Source: Ilyonectria destructans (lineage: Eukaryota; Ascomycota; Sordariomycetes; Hypocreales; Nectriaceae). Taken from it: DNA of 64,000 bases. The translations under genes and the position numbers were made by a program. Below the pieces are notes generated by a model. The model searched no databases, was not told where the DNA came from, and saw only the letters and a list, made by a program, of their open reading frames with translations. Where the stretch lies: the NCBI GenBank assembly GCA_020740775.1, contig JAHEWK010000032.1:1-64000 (forward strand). The letters are read 5' to 3'. Positions 10,842-21,827 of this stretch are shown here, in pieces (the first letter of the stretch is position 1; each line of letters begins with the position of its first letter).

Positions 10842-12995
10842 ATGGCGTCCTATCGTCTACAATCCCCAACTGGCACCCCGGCTGGTCGACAGTGGCAGCC
10901 ATCATCGCCTCAAACACCTAATCCATCCGTCGAGGGCATCTCGCATCTGCATTCTCCATGGCTCGACTCGCTGAGTCCCAATCTACGAGATTCCCCCGTC
11001 TTCAGTCCGAAACATGACAGCCAGATGGGCCTTATGGACTTCAACCGCGTCGACGACGCTAGTCCTGGCCTGGGAGCCTTGCGCTCCAGCACCAAAGCAC
11101 CCCCAAAGACGATTCCATGGTGCAAGAGGGTGCTCATAAGCAAATGGTCAATGATTCTCTGCCTCCTTCTTGGAGTGGGGGGAGCTCTTGGTCACCATTT
11201 TCTCTACGATTACCTCAATGGCCGTGAGGTCACAGAGTACCAGCGATGGTGGCTCCGCCTTGGTCAATTCATATCCTTTGTCGCCAAGGCGAACTTTGTC
11301 ATCGCTGCTCTGATGGCTTATCAGCAGGTAGCTTGGAGGGCAGTCGGCCAGAAAGGCTTCTCTCTTGAAGCTATCGACTCACTGTTTGGATCTGCACACA
11401 ACGCCATGGAGCTTCTCAACAGGGAAGCATGGGCCAAATCTTGGTTCGTGATGTTTCTTGCTATGTACATGTGGGCCAGCCCTTTCGTGGTCATATTCAC
11501 ATCGGCAACCCTTGATGTTATCCCGGGCATTATTCGGAATGAGACCACATGCCCATCAGTAAGAACTTTGAACTTCTTTAACGAGGTCAAAGACAGCTTC
11601 GATACGCCAAAGAAAGCCACGAACGACATTTGGACTGGTAAATCACTGTCATTTTACAACATAACGCATGCAGGAGGGAATTTGAACCCAAACAAGAGTC
11701 AGCCTCAACTAGACATCTTCGAGTATTGGGACCAGCCTTCCTTCACGCTTGAGACCATTTCATCGAGCGTCTTTTCTAGCGGGCGCGCGATTCAGAGGGA
11801 GAATGCACCGGTGGAAATTTGCGGCCAAGATTGGGACTGTTCGACCACGATTCATTTCGTCGCTCCGGGATATGATTGCAAAGAGCTTGCTAGGGGAAGC
11901 AATGATAGCCTGAATCGCTTCGACAATGTCATCGCCCCTTTCGACCTCGACGATCTTGTTCCCAGAGGGAACTTTACCTACCGAGCGGAGACAACACAGG
12001 GAGATTATGCCCGACCTCAGATCTATCCGGTGAAAGACGGTGGTATTCCCAAAATGAAGCCGCCATTCCCCCAGAACCTTGGTGCACTCAGAACGGAGCC
12101 AATCATCTGGATTGGATACGCTGCCGTCGGTGACATGACCAGGAAGCACGCCGATAATAGCAGCCAGCCGGAGTGGGACAAAGATTACACCCCGGTGATT
12201 TTTGCTTGCCAGCACCGGGAAACCAACTACACTGTCAATCTAAATTACACGGGAGGATATCAAACATACAACGTAACTAACCGGAATTACCTAACAAAGA
12301 TAATCGACACTACGTACAAGCATAACATCAGCAATGATGGAACCGAGGACGAAACTACTGCAACGCGGGACGACCACTACATTTTTCCTCGATCAGACTA
12401 TGCAACATATCGCAGAGTTGCTGCATTTCACAGTCTCGGAAAGACACTACGCGACCTACTCTCCGGAACTGTCAAATTCCCAGGTCCTCTCGCAAAGGGC
12501 AACATCGAAACTTCAAAGCTCATTGACCAACGACAGAATCTTGCTGTTCCCAACTTGCAAGACGCCGTGACCCACCTCTACGAAGATTTACTCATTTCTC
12601 TGCTGTCGAATCCACAATTGCTCGTCGTTTCCTGGGCGGCCAACTCAAGCGAACTCTCAGGCATAGGGCTTGGCGGTGAGGAAACAAGATATGCCTGCAT
12701 TCGCCAAAGAACAGGCAACTTCTTCGTCTACCAGTGGCAAGTGCTTGGAGCAGTCTACACTGCGTCATTCTTCATCGCTTGCGTAGGTGTAGCATACGGC
12801 ATTTTTGCAATGCAAAGAGACGGGATTATCAATCAACGTGAAATGACATTTTCCTCAATTGCAGTGGCAACAAGGAAAGTGGAGTTGGATCAGCGTGGAG
12901 ATGGCGAAACGAGGATCAGATGTTGGCCAGTTGAAGAACGCCGGGGGTCTCGATTGTATGAATTCAGAACTGAAGTACACAGTTCTTCGGATTAG
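10842..12995 (+). CDS. Multi-pass membrane protein of a fungal-specific family
   Basis: A single-exon frame of 717 aa from the ATG at 10842 (MASYRLQSPTG). An in-frame ATG at 10764 would add 26 aa but lies in weaker context. The N-terminus (~90 aa) is Ser/Pro-rich and cytosolic in character. Hydrophobic segments follow at WSMILCLLLGVGGALG, FISFVAKANFVIAALMAY and WFVMFLAMYMWASPFVVIF. A large loop comes next with many N-x-S/T sites (NETT, NYTVNLNYT, NVTN) and several cysteines, so it is probably extracellular. A last segment near the C-terminus reads VYTASFFIACVGVAYGIF. From memory, homologues in Fusarium are often auto-named formylmethionine deformylase-like, but I see no such catalytic motif. 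Function unknown; the gene looks intact. Confidence 0.8.
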   Translation: MASYRLQSPTGTPAGRQWQPSSPQTPNPSVEGISHLHSPWLDSLSPNLRDSPVFSPKHDSQMGLMDFNRVDDASPGLGALRSSTKAPPKTIPWCKRVLISKWSMILCLLLGVGGALGHHFLYDYLNGREVTEYQRWWLRLGQFISFVAKANFVIAALMAYQQVAWRAVGQKGFSLEAIDSLFGSAHNAMELLNREAWAKSWFVMFLAMYMWASPFVVIFTSATLDVIPGIIRNETTCPSVRTLNFFNEVKDSFDTPKKATNDIWTGKSLSFYNITHAGGNLNPNKSQPQLDIFEYWDQPSFTLETISSSVFSSGRAIQRENAPVEICGQDWDCSTTIHFVAPGYDCKELARGSNDSLNRFDNVIAPFDLDDLVPRGNFTYRAETTQGDYARPQIYPVKDGGIPKMKPPFPQNLGALRTEPIIWIGYAAVGDMTRKHADNSSQPEWDKDYTPVIFACQHRETNYTVNLNYTGGYQTYNVTNRNYLTKIIDTTYKHNISNDGTEDETTATRDDHYIFPRSDYATYRRVAAFHSLGKTLRDLLSGTVKFPGPLAKGNIETSKLIDQRQNLAVPNLQDAVTHLYEDLLISLLSNPQLLVVSWAANSSELSGIGLGGEETRYACIRQRTGNFFVYQWQVLGAVYTASFFIACVGVAYGIFAMQRDGIINQREMTFSSIAVATRKVELDQRGDGETRIRCWPVEERRGSRLYEFRTEVHSSSD

Positions 12996-13471
12996 AGGTG
13001 AGTTGCATAGAAATGGCAACTGGGAAGCAAGTAGGAGCAACATCACCCTGCCCCAAACACCCTCGGTCAGACCAGACACTCTGTATCAATCTTTTGTCAG
13101 ATATCGTAGCTGTTGGAAAAGTCGTCATCTTTTTTACTGAACATATTCTCGTTCTCTGCCGTGGGAAAGTTTCCATCCACTATTGTCTCCATATGGGTTG
13201 GCGATCCGCACACCGGTTGCCTAACGCTGTGTTGCCTGTCCGCCAAGATCATGGCATCGCAGCGGTTGGCATTTCTTTCCCTCTTGATTCAGGATTTGCG
13301 TAAATGAATTTTCAGGCAGCATGGATCATAGGCAGCATAGACCAAAAAAACAACCAATTAATGAGGCCGACTTCTAAGAGATCACAAGTGCTGACCAACT
13401 CGGCCAGCGTATGGCCCCCACACTCACAACACTGTGACACTGTTGCCTAGTGCGGTCCTGTCTCATATATA
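12996..13471. other. Intergenic, nothing recognised
   Basis: Short overlapping frames exist only as chance openings; no family resemblance and no repeat detected by eye. Confidence 0.4.
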
Positions 13472-13800
13472 ATGCGCACGGACTCAAATACAACGTTAGC
13501 CTGTCTTCACTCCTTAACATCATCATCACGTATTGCTACAACCGTCCCGAGCATACCACAATCAGCCATCACAGCAGACGAGTACGACATTGTCAGCCAT
13601 GATGACGCCGCTTTAAGCCCTGAAGACGTGGCCAAGATCCGGGAATGGCTCCAACCCACCGACTATCTGGCCGAATCGGGCGAGTTCCGTCGCCATCTCC
13701 TCTCGCAGGCTCCCGGCACAGGCATCTGGCTCAGTGACACGGAAGAGTATCGACAAGGCTCGGACCCACTACACTGCAAATCCACGTGGACCACATATAA
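13472..13800 (+). pseudogene. N-terminal stub of a NACHT-type NLR
   Basis: The translated frame contains DVAKIREWLQPTDYLAESGE followed by FRRHLLSQAPGTGIWLSDTEEY. This is the stretch that precedes the P-loop in many fungal NACHT proteins. The resemblance ends near 13760, before any Walker A motif, and the 3' end of the LINE lies about 100 bp further on. A possible ATG is at 13472. It cannot form an NLR; at most it gives a short N-terminal peptide. Confidence 0.65.
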
Positions 13801-14180
13801 GTGGCCTATCTCTATTACATCCACTTGTCGGCGCTCAGATTACGTAATAATCCACTACACACACACACACACAATTTATTTCGCCCGGTGGCTTATAACC
13901 AATAGGGCACTAGTTGCTATTGTACATTTCCGTTTCCCAAGCTTTGTCATAATCTCGTAAAAGCCATACAGCGTCCAATTTCTGCTTTTGCTTCTTCTTT
14001 TTCAATCTTTCGGCGGGTCCCGTGGGGTTTGTATTATTAGCAAGCGAACTTGAAGGCTATTCTCCAAGTGTTCAGAGTCCTATCTACGGCGGCTGAAGCG
14101 GTGCCTGCTGTCCATGGCACGAGGTGTTTGATGTAGGGTGGGTTAGTAAGAAAGGGTAGGTGAGGTTTTGCAATCTGTCT

Positions 14181-17100
14181 TCAACGTTGCGTATTGTCCA
14201 GTCGCCCTGTGGCTATCGCAAATCGTATAGTCGCGCGGACTGCTTCCATATTTGGCGTCCATTTTGCGTCATCTGACGGTGACTTTCCTCCCAGGAAGAA
14301 CGAGATATTTCCTCTTTGTGTCTCAGTGCACTGCAACATTTCGGCTCGGTGTGCCGTCCATTTTCTGCATCGGAAGAGAAAATGCTCAACCGTCTCTGTC
14401 GCTTGTCCACATGCGCATTGCTGTGATGGTACTACTGTGATCCGAAAGAGGTATCCATTCAGTCTGGCCATGCCTGTCCTGAGCTGCGCCAGCACGCTGG
14501 CTTCTCTCCATGACAAGCCGTCGTATAGTTCTCGAGTGTGCTTACCCGGTAGTGCAACATCGACTCTCTTTGAAAACCCTCCGACGTTGTCTGGCAGGCG
14601 TTGGTTAGTACCCCGGCTCCTTAGAGCCAAGTTAAGGGTCGTCGATCTCATTCTAGGAAACTTCTGGGCTGGGATGGCACCGTCCCGGGTTGCATCCCGC
14701 GCCTCTTCTTTAGCAGTCCTCAAGAGTTTATGTTCAGCACTGGTGGGTATCCATATGACAGCTACCACATTTCCGTTACCCTTTAACGCCTCGATGGCGT
14801 CGTATATGCATCCAACATACTCTTGACCAGATTGCTGGCAAGGATTTCGCAGCGTAAGCACGGCAGCTTTGTTGCTCGTTAATAGTGCTACGCTTCGGTA
14901 TCTCAGGTCAGGCAAGTGCCTCAATGTGTACGCCATTGCCGCCAGTTCCCCAGAGAACGGATTCTGTTCTGTTCTCATGCCAAGCGTGAAGGAAAACCGC
15001 TCACGCCTCGGCCCTCCTTGTACCGATATTGGGATCTCGATGATCCCGCCGACTCCTACTACACCGTACCGTGCTGAACAGCTCACTGCGACGCGTACTG
15101 CCCAGCCCAGATCTGCTTGTGTCGTCTCTGTCTTGTCGTTGTCGGCAACGCTGGTTTGTATCCGTTCTGCCCAAGGTGCCAATGTGAACGGATTGATCGT
15201 TTCCAGTTCGTCCACCGGTATCTCATTGAGAGCCGCTGCCATCTCGTAAAATGGCGAGCGGTTGAATCTTCTGAACTTTCGGATACGAGATGTAGCGTTA
15301 CGAAGTGGGTTGGTTGTTGGCAGGGTGTGGAGGTTAGTCCACATCTTGATCGCCCGCCTCCAGAAACGCTCCTGTGCGCTGGCGATATGTGCCTCAGCTT
15401 CTGCTACGCTTGTTGCCACTGTAAGAAACGTTCCCACGATTGCTTGTGCCCCAATTCTTTGGACTCGGTTGATGGGACTGGCCCTTCTATACCTGCACGC
15501 GTGCATCCAGACGTTCGAGGCGTAATCTACTACTGGGGCAACCATGGCTGTAAACAGTTGTCTTGCTGTCGCTGGGGTGAGACCCCTGAGCCGTTATAAT
15601 TCCATGGCCGCTTCCAAGCCCTTGGTCGCTGCTCGTGCAATATGTTCTTTGTACTTCAAGCCGGAGTCCATAATCATCCCGAGAACCTTAACTTGAGTTT
15701 TGGGTCGGACGAGCCGCTCCTTAATTGCAAAGGGCTCTGAGCTAGACTTATACGCCTTTCGGGTGAAGTGTATGATCGCCGTCTTCTCCGCCTCGAAGAT
15801 TGCGCCACTCCTCCTCTCCCAGTCCAGCGCATTCTCGATGATTGCTTCAATTCCGTCGCGATTGCTCTCTGCTGTCGGGCCTGTGACCCACGCTGTGAAG
15901 TCGTCCACGAAGGCTATCGCTCCTCCGTAACAATCAATTCGCTGCTGCACGAGGTCTGCGTTGAAGAATAGAAACAGAATCGGAGACAGAGGGGACCCTT
16001 GCGGCAGACCAGCTTGTGGCAAGCTTCGCACCTCCGATGCCTGTCCGTTGACCCGAATGGTCGCCGCGCGATTCGAGCAAAAGGCCTCAATCCAGCAAAG
16101 CAGCTCTTCCGGAATGCCCCTTGCTCTTAATCGTTGGATGAGTCTGTCTTTGCACACTCCATTGTATGCCCCTTTGACGTCGAAACTCACGAGGCTAAGG
16201 ATCCGTCGGCCTCGCCAGGCAGCATAGATTTGCTCTTGCAGCAGCATCAGCGCCTGCTCAGCGGACCGCTGTTTACGGGCTCCAAAGTGATTCGTTGGTA
16301 ACAGTCCATACGTCTCGACGGCATGTGAGATCCTTTCTGCGATGACTGACTCCAATACTTTGCCCAGCGTAGACAGAAGCGATATAGGTCTCCATGCCCT
16401 CGCAATCGAATAGTCTCCTTTGTCTGGTTTCTTGAGAGGAATAATATTGGCACGCCTCCATTGGTCAGGCAGTACTCCTTCTTCCAGCGACGCCTGAAAT
16501 AACGATAAGACTCGCTGCTTAACAACTGGCCAAACCTGTTTCCAGACTATAGCGGGTAGTCCGTCTTCACCGGGTGCTTTCCACGACTTTGTCGCGAAGA
16601 GTTGTCGTTCCACCTCTTCCATAGTGATGTCCGGCATGGTGATAGCAGCTCCACGTTGTGGTCTGTCCCCTTCCTCATCGATGTGCTCCGGTAGAGGAGG
16701 GAAGAAGGTGGCTAGCATTTCTTCGGCCTGTTCGCTGTTATTGGCCGTGCGCGTGCCATCAGCCCTTACAAGCTGGGGCACCTTGCCAAACGCTGCGTCA
16801 TCTCCAGATTTGAGATACTTCGCTGCCTTCCAAATGTTGTCGTTATCGGCTAGGAACTCGTTCCAGTGCATCTTTTTCTGCTGTCTGATGGCATCATGGT
16901 ACTGCTTTGCCGCTCCTTTGGCTGTATTCTCGAGCTCCTCGCATGTCCATCCTGCTCGCCTCGATGCTCTGGCGCGATTTCTCCAGTACGTGTATATGCG
17001 TCGGAGTTGCGTGAGGTCTGAGGTCCACCAACGCTTTGCGTAGGGCGACGGCTTAGCTTTGGGTGTTAGGGCGCGAACCGCCTCTAGCACCACTGACATG

Positions 17101-17954
17101 AGCCTGTCAGTCTTCTGCTGTACGGTGCCCTCCGTCGGGGTGACCTCTAATGCAGAGGCGATTCGGACGTTGATTTCCTTCCATGCTGCATTTTTGAGTA
17201 GGAGTCGTTCCTGGGCCTTCAGCATTGGCACTGAAATGTCGAACACCGTTTCAATGGCACGATGGTCGGAGCCATGCTCTGTATCGTGTATAGCACACTT
17301 GACCGCCGCGGTCGCCAGGTCCTCGGAAGCCAGGACCAGGTCGATTGTTGATTCGTGTTCTCCGCCTTGCCAAGTCTTTGTGCCTCTTTGGAGCAGACTA
17401 CTAAGAGCAAACTCATTCATCAGATCGATGATTTGGTCTGCCTCGCCCTGTCTCTCCAGCAACACATCCTCCCCTCCCCAGAGCTGATCGTGGCGGTTGA
17501 AGTCGCCTACAATCACCACGTCTACAACTCTTCCTGCATCTCGCCTCGTATCTCCAATAACTTTGCGTAGGTTATCGCATGCCTCCCTCAGCGCTTCGAC
17601 TTCAATTCCTTGCACATAAACGGAGACCACCAGTACCAAGCGTTCCGGGAGCCGTATCAGTGCTGCTGTCATGTCTGGAGACTCAACCGGCACCTGCTCA
17701 GCATCCAAATCGCTCCTGATCCAAAGCATGCTGCGAATCGCCCATCTGCCCTCTCTGTACGTCGGTGGTACCATCTTGGTCCACTTATGGTGCCCCATCG
17801 GAGTCGTCAAAAGACGACCCTTAATCCTTCGTGCTTGCGGTTCCTGGATAGCCAGCACCGCTGCGTTCTGAATGTCTTTGTCGTTCATCAAGCTATCGTG
17901 AACTTCACCGCGTTTTCGCACATTGAGCTGGATCATTCGAAGCGTGCTACTCAT
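14181..17954 (-). pseudogene. LINE ORF2: endonuclease, reverse transcriptase and RNase H, one nonsense codon
   Basis: The likely start is the ATG at 17954, in an ATGAGTAG that overlaps the ORF1 stop. Domains in order: EEP endonuclease ([48 protein letters not shown]), reverse transcriptase ([37 protein letters not shown], active-site box FVDD in place of YADD) and, after the stop, a connector, RNase H-like region and a terminal CxC..H..C motif (CACGQATETVEHFLFRCRKW). TAA at 15594-15596 splits it into 15594-17954 and 14181-15545, which share one frame; all else looks intact. The protein nicks target DNA and copies its own RNA there. Confidence 0.88.
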
Positions 17955-18240
17955 GCGGAGAAGGATAGAGCTTCTTGCAATTTCTACTGAACGACTCGTG
18001 TGGGCCCCCACAGAGCACACAGTTGAAGACAGTTTCGTTGCATGTGCTATGGTGGTGACCTACCTTGGCGCATTTTCCACAAATCTGGGTGCCGCTGCAT
18101 TGGAAAGCTTTGTGACCGACTTGTTGACAGTTGTAATACTGATTCGGGCGAGGCCGGCGTTCGAATATCCTGGTATATCCAGATTCTCCTCCAGCATAAA
18201 AGAAACCCTCCGAGAGGAACCTTCTGGAGTCTGAGCCCAG
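17947..18240 (-). pseudogene. LINE ORF1 (gag-like) C-terminal fragment with zinc knuckles
   Basis: The minus-strand frame holds three cysteine-rich knuckles in a row: [29 protein letters not shown] and [16 protein letters not shown]. It ends at a TAG at 17947-17949. The ORF2 start codon overlaps this end by 8 nt (ATGAGTAG), which suggests coupled translation. Everything upstream of the knuckles is missing through 5' truncation. Gag-like ORF1 proteins coat the LINE RNA. Confidence 0.75.
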
Positions 18241-18269
18241 CGCTCCTAATAGTCCAGACCGTTTAGACT

Positions 18270-18532
18270 ATTAGTCCAGACTGCAATCCAAGATCAATAC
18301 TCAATCCACGACGGGCGTTCGTGGATTGACGACTAGGATGGCGCGTCCCTTGAAACGAGCCGGGTTGATCTGGATAGCACCAGTAAATCGTTCAGAATTA
18401 TCCAACAAAATGGTTGGCACAGCAACAATCATGGGTACCCTGGTTTTGTGACGTCATGCCAACAACCTAGCGTACTTAGCGTCCACACTGGGCGTCCGTA
18501 TTCCCCTTCCCTGATCTGCAGTCTGGACTAAT
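18270..18532. mobile_element. 263-bp MITE with 16-bp perfect terminal inverted repeats
   Basis: The left end ATTAGTCCAGACTGCA (18270-18285) is the exact inverse complement of the right end (18517-18532). The outermost bases are TA-rich, which fits a TA-targeting Tc1/mariner or pogo-type non-autonomous element. An internal 10-bp stem CAATCCACGA..TCGTGGATTG lies at about 18300-18328. Part of the left arm is repeated just outside at 18247-18260 (TAATAGTCCAGACC), so there may be a nested or broken second copy. It has no coding capacity. Confidence 0.65.
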
Positions 18533-18712
18533 ACTAGGGGGGTCTCGTCATTTCACTTCAGCTCAACCCCCCGTTCGTCCCTCACGGGGGGGTCGTTGAC
18601 TAGCGAAAAAGTCGGCGACTCGCGAAGCTAAGAAAGGTACCTAGAAATTAGGTGTGCACACGAGTAAAATTATGTACCAATGTTTAATCGAATAACTCTT
18701 TTACGTACAAGG

Positions 18713-18951
18713 TGTTGGACTGACCCTCGGTGCCGGACTAGGGGCCCGGATAAGACCGAATCCCTGATACATCAATATCTTGTCTTAGTCATGAGGGGGG
18801 TGTGAGATTGACCAAAAAACCCCTCACCGGAAACAGGGCCCTGGAAGGAGGTTAGATCCTACAAGAACAGACATCAATATCATCATCTTTAGGCTCCACT
18901 ATCGTCTTGATCATTATTGCCCTAATTGACTTACCCGTACCGGATCCAACA
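18713..18951 (+). repeat. Solo-LTR-like repeat, diverged 239-bp copy
   Basis: It starts TGTTGGACTGACC and ends GGATCCAACA, the TG..CA layout of an LTR. It shares internal order with the 202-bp repeats at 27643-27844 and 37157-37358: a CTTAGTC..GAGGGGG block, GTGAGAT, then ACCCCTC..AGGG. There is no coding sequence and no matching flanking duplication, so it may be an old solo LTR. Confidence 0.45.
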
Positions 18952-19593
18952 CATCCTTATACTGAAACCAGCTATAAGGATATAGCTATAGCAGTCACAC
19001 GCCATGTACACGCCCTGCTACCCAAATACACATCGTGACATCTCGCAACCTTCCCAAACATCCGGCCTTACACCCACGCCCACCACACGCTGGCAACGCA
19101 CACACCCTTTTGCATGCCCATCGTAGCAAAAAAATAATATTGGGCCCGAAGAATTATGCTGTACCGTCCGTCAATGCCCATGTCTTGACACGTTCCGTGA
19201 CAACCCAAACACCTTCCCAAACGGAATCAAGGCGCCAACTGCTGATGCCGTTACCCGTCATTCCTGTTGGAAGCCTTCGAGCCTGCGGGCTTAAGGAGAA
19301 AACCGGTGTTGACTTGCGAGCCGGCAGTGCCCCGCGCAAGGAGCAGAATAGGATCTAAGGGGATGCAAGGTAGAGGGTCCATGTAGGTAGACGCGCTGCA
19401 GCTCGACTGATTATTTACTCTGAAAATACAAATCAATACTCAGACGCATCCACTCACAGGTCTCAAGATGTCAAGCAGCCGGAGATGTATATCACTGTGA
19501 CGGGAACGTCCGGAGTGCTGGACCCAGGGTGGGGCCGATACGTAACTAGGGCGCACGGGGCAGGCCACAGGGACTATCAACGCGTCTACGCGT
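18952..19593. other. Non-coding, nothing firm
   Basis: A 107-codon frame at 19035-19358 has biased Arg/Pro/Thr content but no family resemblance. I do not call a gene. Confidence 0.35.
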
Positions 19594-20442
19594 CTACGCG
19601 CCTGCCCGCTTCTCTCTTTCCTCTCCATCGTAGGATCCTCGCAATACAGTGGCATTACCTCTTGAGTTGATCTCATCTGGCCCGTGACAGAGCCCAAGGT
19701 GTTGCATATGTAAAATCGTTTTCAATGCCTCGTCCTCAGGTTGGTGGAGTGCGTATAAAAGAGCTGTAGCTCCGTCGCAGTCTTCCACATTTACATCGAC
19801 ATGACAGTCCTCCACAAGGTGGGTGATCATGTCGCAAATCCCACTCCTGGCTGCAGCATGAAGCGCGTTAAATCCACATGCTTCTACGTCGGCTCCTCGC
19901 CAAAGAAGCATCTTGGCCATGTTGACTTGGCCATAGTAGAGAGCCATGAAGAGCGCGGTAATTCCACTGTCCGACTGCTGGTTGATCTTCGAAAAGGCTA
20001 AAAGGACACAGACAACAGCATCGCGCCCTTCAGCAGCAGCTAAAAGCAGTGGTGTGACGCTCAATTTTCGATTCTTTGGGCGGTAGACAGGTCCATATTG
20101 AGTGTACTCGAAGTCGACCATGGCGCTGATTCCGGGTAACGTGACTACTTCTTCTTCATCCCAACTGTCGTCTAACTCGTCGAGGATCGCGTGTGTCTTA
20201 GTGTCCAGCAGAAGGGTCTCGGGTCATCCTTTTTCCATATTACAAGCTTCTTGTACTCGATTCAGCAGAGTCTCGGCTTTGCAAATCGTATTGCGGGTTC
20301 TTAGTGCCTCCGCGGTGAATGTAGGTGCCTCTGCCGTGAATGCTGGTGTCTCCGCGGTGAATGTGGGGTTGTGATTGCGTAGAGTATCCAGAATCCTCTG
20401 GAGCCTATTGGATGAGGTTTGGTTCGTTGTGATTATTGTCAT
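19594..20442 (-). pseudogene. Ankyrin-repeat protein gene with in-frame TGA
   Basis: Two frames, 20442-20224 and 20121-19594, are in the same phase and separated only by TGA at 20224-20226. Codons downstream of it (PETLLLDTKTHAILDELDD) read on without a break. The second part has ankyrin repeats: VTPLLLAAAEGRDAVVCVLL, ITALFMALYYGQVNMAKMLL and FNALHAAARSGICDMITHLV. The first part carries a threefold 7-residue repeat (PTFTAET/PAFTAEA/PTFTAEA) encoded by a 21-bp minisatellite at about 20310-20370. The last ~60 bp (19633-19692) recur at 34109-34165, so the family's end is shared with another relic. Ankyrins bind proteins; the partner is unknown. Confidence 0.65.
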
Positions 20443-20988
20443 TGCGGCCTGCCAGGTTGAAGGAAGCGTTGACTGTAGAAGCGTTGATCGGGTTGGGAGA
20501 ACCGTTTTTATAGACGATTCAGTTGTTCGTTCGCCATACTCTACGCCACTTGATCAAGCGGTATTATGACTTACCGTCTTGTCAGCCCAGGGAGATCCAT
20601 CCTAACCCAATGATCAGCAGATTACAAGGGTAACCTAGGCCTGCAGAGTGGTCAGCCGAAAGTTTAGCCGAGGCATGAGGATGGTATAGCCCCTGAGCCA
20701 CGTCATCCCACTGTATAGGAGATCTTCTATGGCCGCTATCTCAAGAACCTCGTGTGACTTTACAGCCACACCAGATGGGTATCTCGACCTTTATTGGCTA
20801 GATTAAGATTTTAACTTGGCCTTGCAAGGCCACATGTAGACAGTCGCGGCTGTCCAGGAGTACTATGGTTTGCTAGTATATAAACTAAACGACGAAGCCG
20901 GGAGAGAGTAGAGGACTATGAAAGGCTGATTAGTCTCTCAAAATTAATTCCTGCGAACTGAATTCTTTACATTTACTCAACCGCCACC

Positions 20989-21119
20989 ATGTCATCTGCC
21001 GAACCATTGACCACTCGCCTTCCTCACTTTGCAGTCACTCACTCAGGTAACATATCCCTGTTCCTCTGTCTGCTACCAACAATCACGTATTCACCAATTT
21101 AGACGGACCGTATGCCTGA
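20989..21119 (+). other. Truncated gene start (micro-ORF with intron)
   Basis: The sequence ACCGCCACCATG is a near-ideal fungal start context, about 110 bp after a TATATAAAC box (20876-20884). The 19 codons that follow (MSSAEPLTTRLPHFAVTHS) run into a 56-bp candidate intron 21047-21102 (GTAACA..TTTAG), and splicing adds DGPYA and a stop. It looks like the promoter, first exon and first intron of a gene whose body is gone, possibly by rearrangement near the repeats that follow. I do not recognise the protein. Confidence 0.35.
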
Positions 21120-21379
21120 GTAAAGGGGGGAAGACTATACCCTCCAAGAAATGCCCAATTCGATGTTCAGAGCAATAACTGACATGCCAATCTGGCGCAG
21201 AGCCGATTGAATCACTGAATAGAACAAACCAAACAGCAACCGCCATACATCACTTTTGCACCTGGCTAAATTCCTTTCTTCCTTTTCCTAAAGCTCCGTC
21301 CTATACCTCAAAAACCGGAGAGCAGAAAGCAAGTCCGAGAAAGAGAAGCTGCGAACAAACAACTAGATTAAACAAGAGC

Positions 21380-21595
21380 TGTGAAAGGCCTCTAGCGAGT
21401 TGATTCAACTAACTAGTCCCTATGCTGTTTACTTTCAAGATGAAGAAAGGAAAGAATCTAAATACAAACTGGGTGCGTGAAGACGCGTTATATCTTCTTT
21501 AATATAGAAGATTCGAGAATCAACTCGATGGCGCTGTGGAGAAGAATTCGGGCTTGGCGGCAGAGCCGCCAGCCAAGTGGGCCTGACCCGTTACA
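21380..21595 (-). repeat. Solo LTR of the Gypsy element
   Basis: 216 bp, the inverse complement of the LTRs at 28303-28518 and 33702-33917, with one mismatch seen by eye. It is flanked on both sides by the 5-bp duplication AGAGC (21375-21379 and 21596-21600). This is the expected product of LTR-LTR recombination after an insertion. It lies about 230 bp from the truncated end of the Zn2Cys6 gene. Confidence 0.92.
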
Positions 21596-21827
21596 AGAGC
21601 GACCAAAAAGACCTAATGCTCATGTCAGGCTTTGGTTATTGTGACGGTATAAGGGCACGAACGAGGTCGAGTGCGACTGGGGCAAAATGATTGTTTACAA
21701 GGAGAGAAAGAGATTCCTAAGGAAAGCTCTGACTTAAGCTATTTACACAACTTCATAAAGTGAGACTATTCATAAAGTATGAAAGTCACATAATCGTTCC
21801 CTCACAGTTATCAAACTGAGTCGTTCT

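Larger units (their letters stand above)
13862..18240 (-). mobile_element. Tad-like LINE retrotransposon, 5'-truncated
   Basis: Minus-strand element of about 4.4 kb with the tail of a gag-like ORF1 (zinc knuckles), an overlapping ORF2 (apurinic-type endonuclease, reverse transcriptase, RNase H) and a ~300-bp 3' UTR ending at a (CA)n run at 13860-13873. The same 3' UTR recurs at 28086-28302 plus 33923-33961, which supports the 3' end. The 5' end lies inside ORF1 near 18240, next to a MITE. ORF2 carries one nonsense codon. I did not find a convincing target-site duplication. Confidence 0.85.

Noticed and set aside
13833..18246. GCGCTC as target duplication of the LINE
   Set aside because: Only six bases match and the flanks diverge at once; it could be chance.
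19035..19358. 107-codon frame
   Set aside because: Low-complexity Arg/Pro/Thr content, no start context and no recognisable family.
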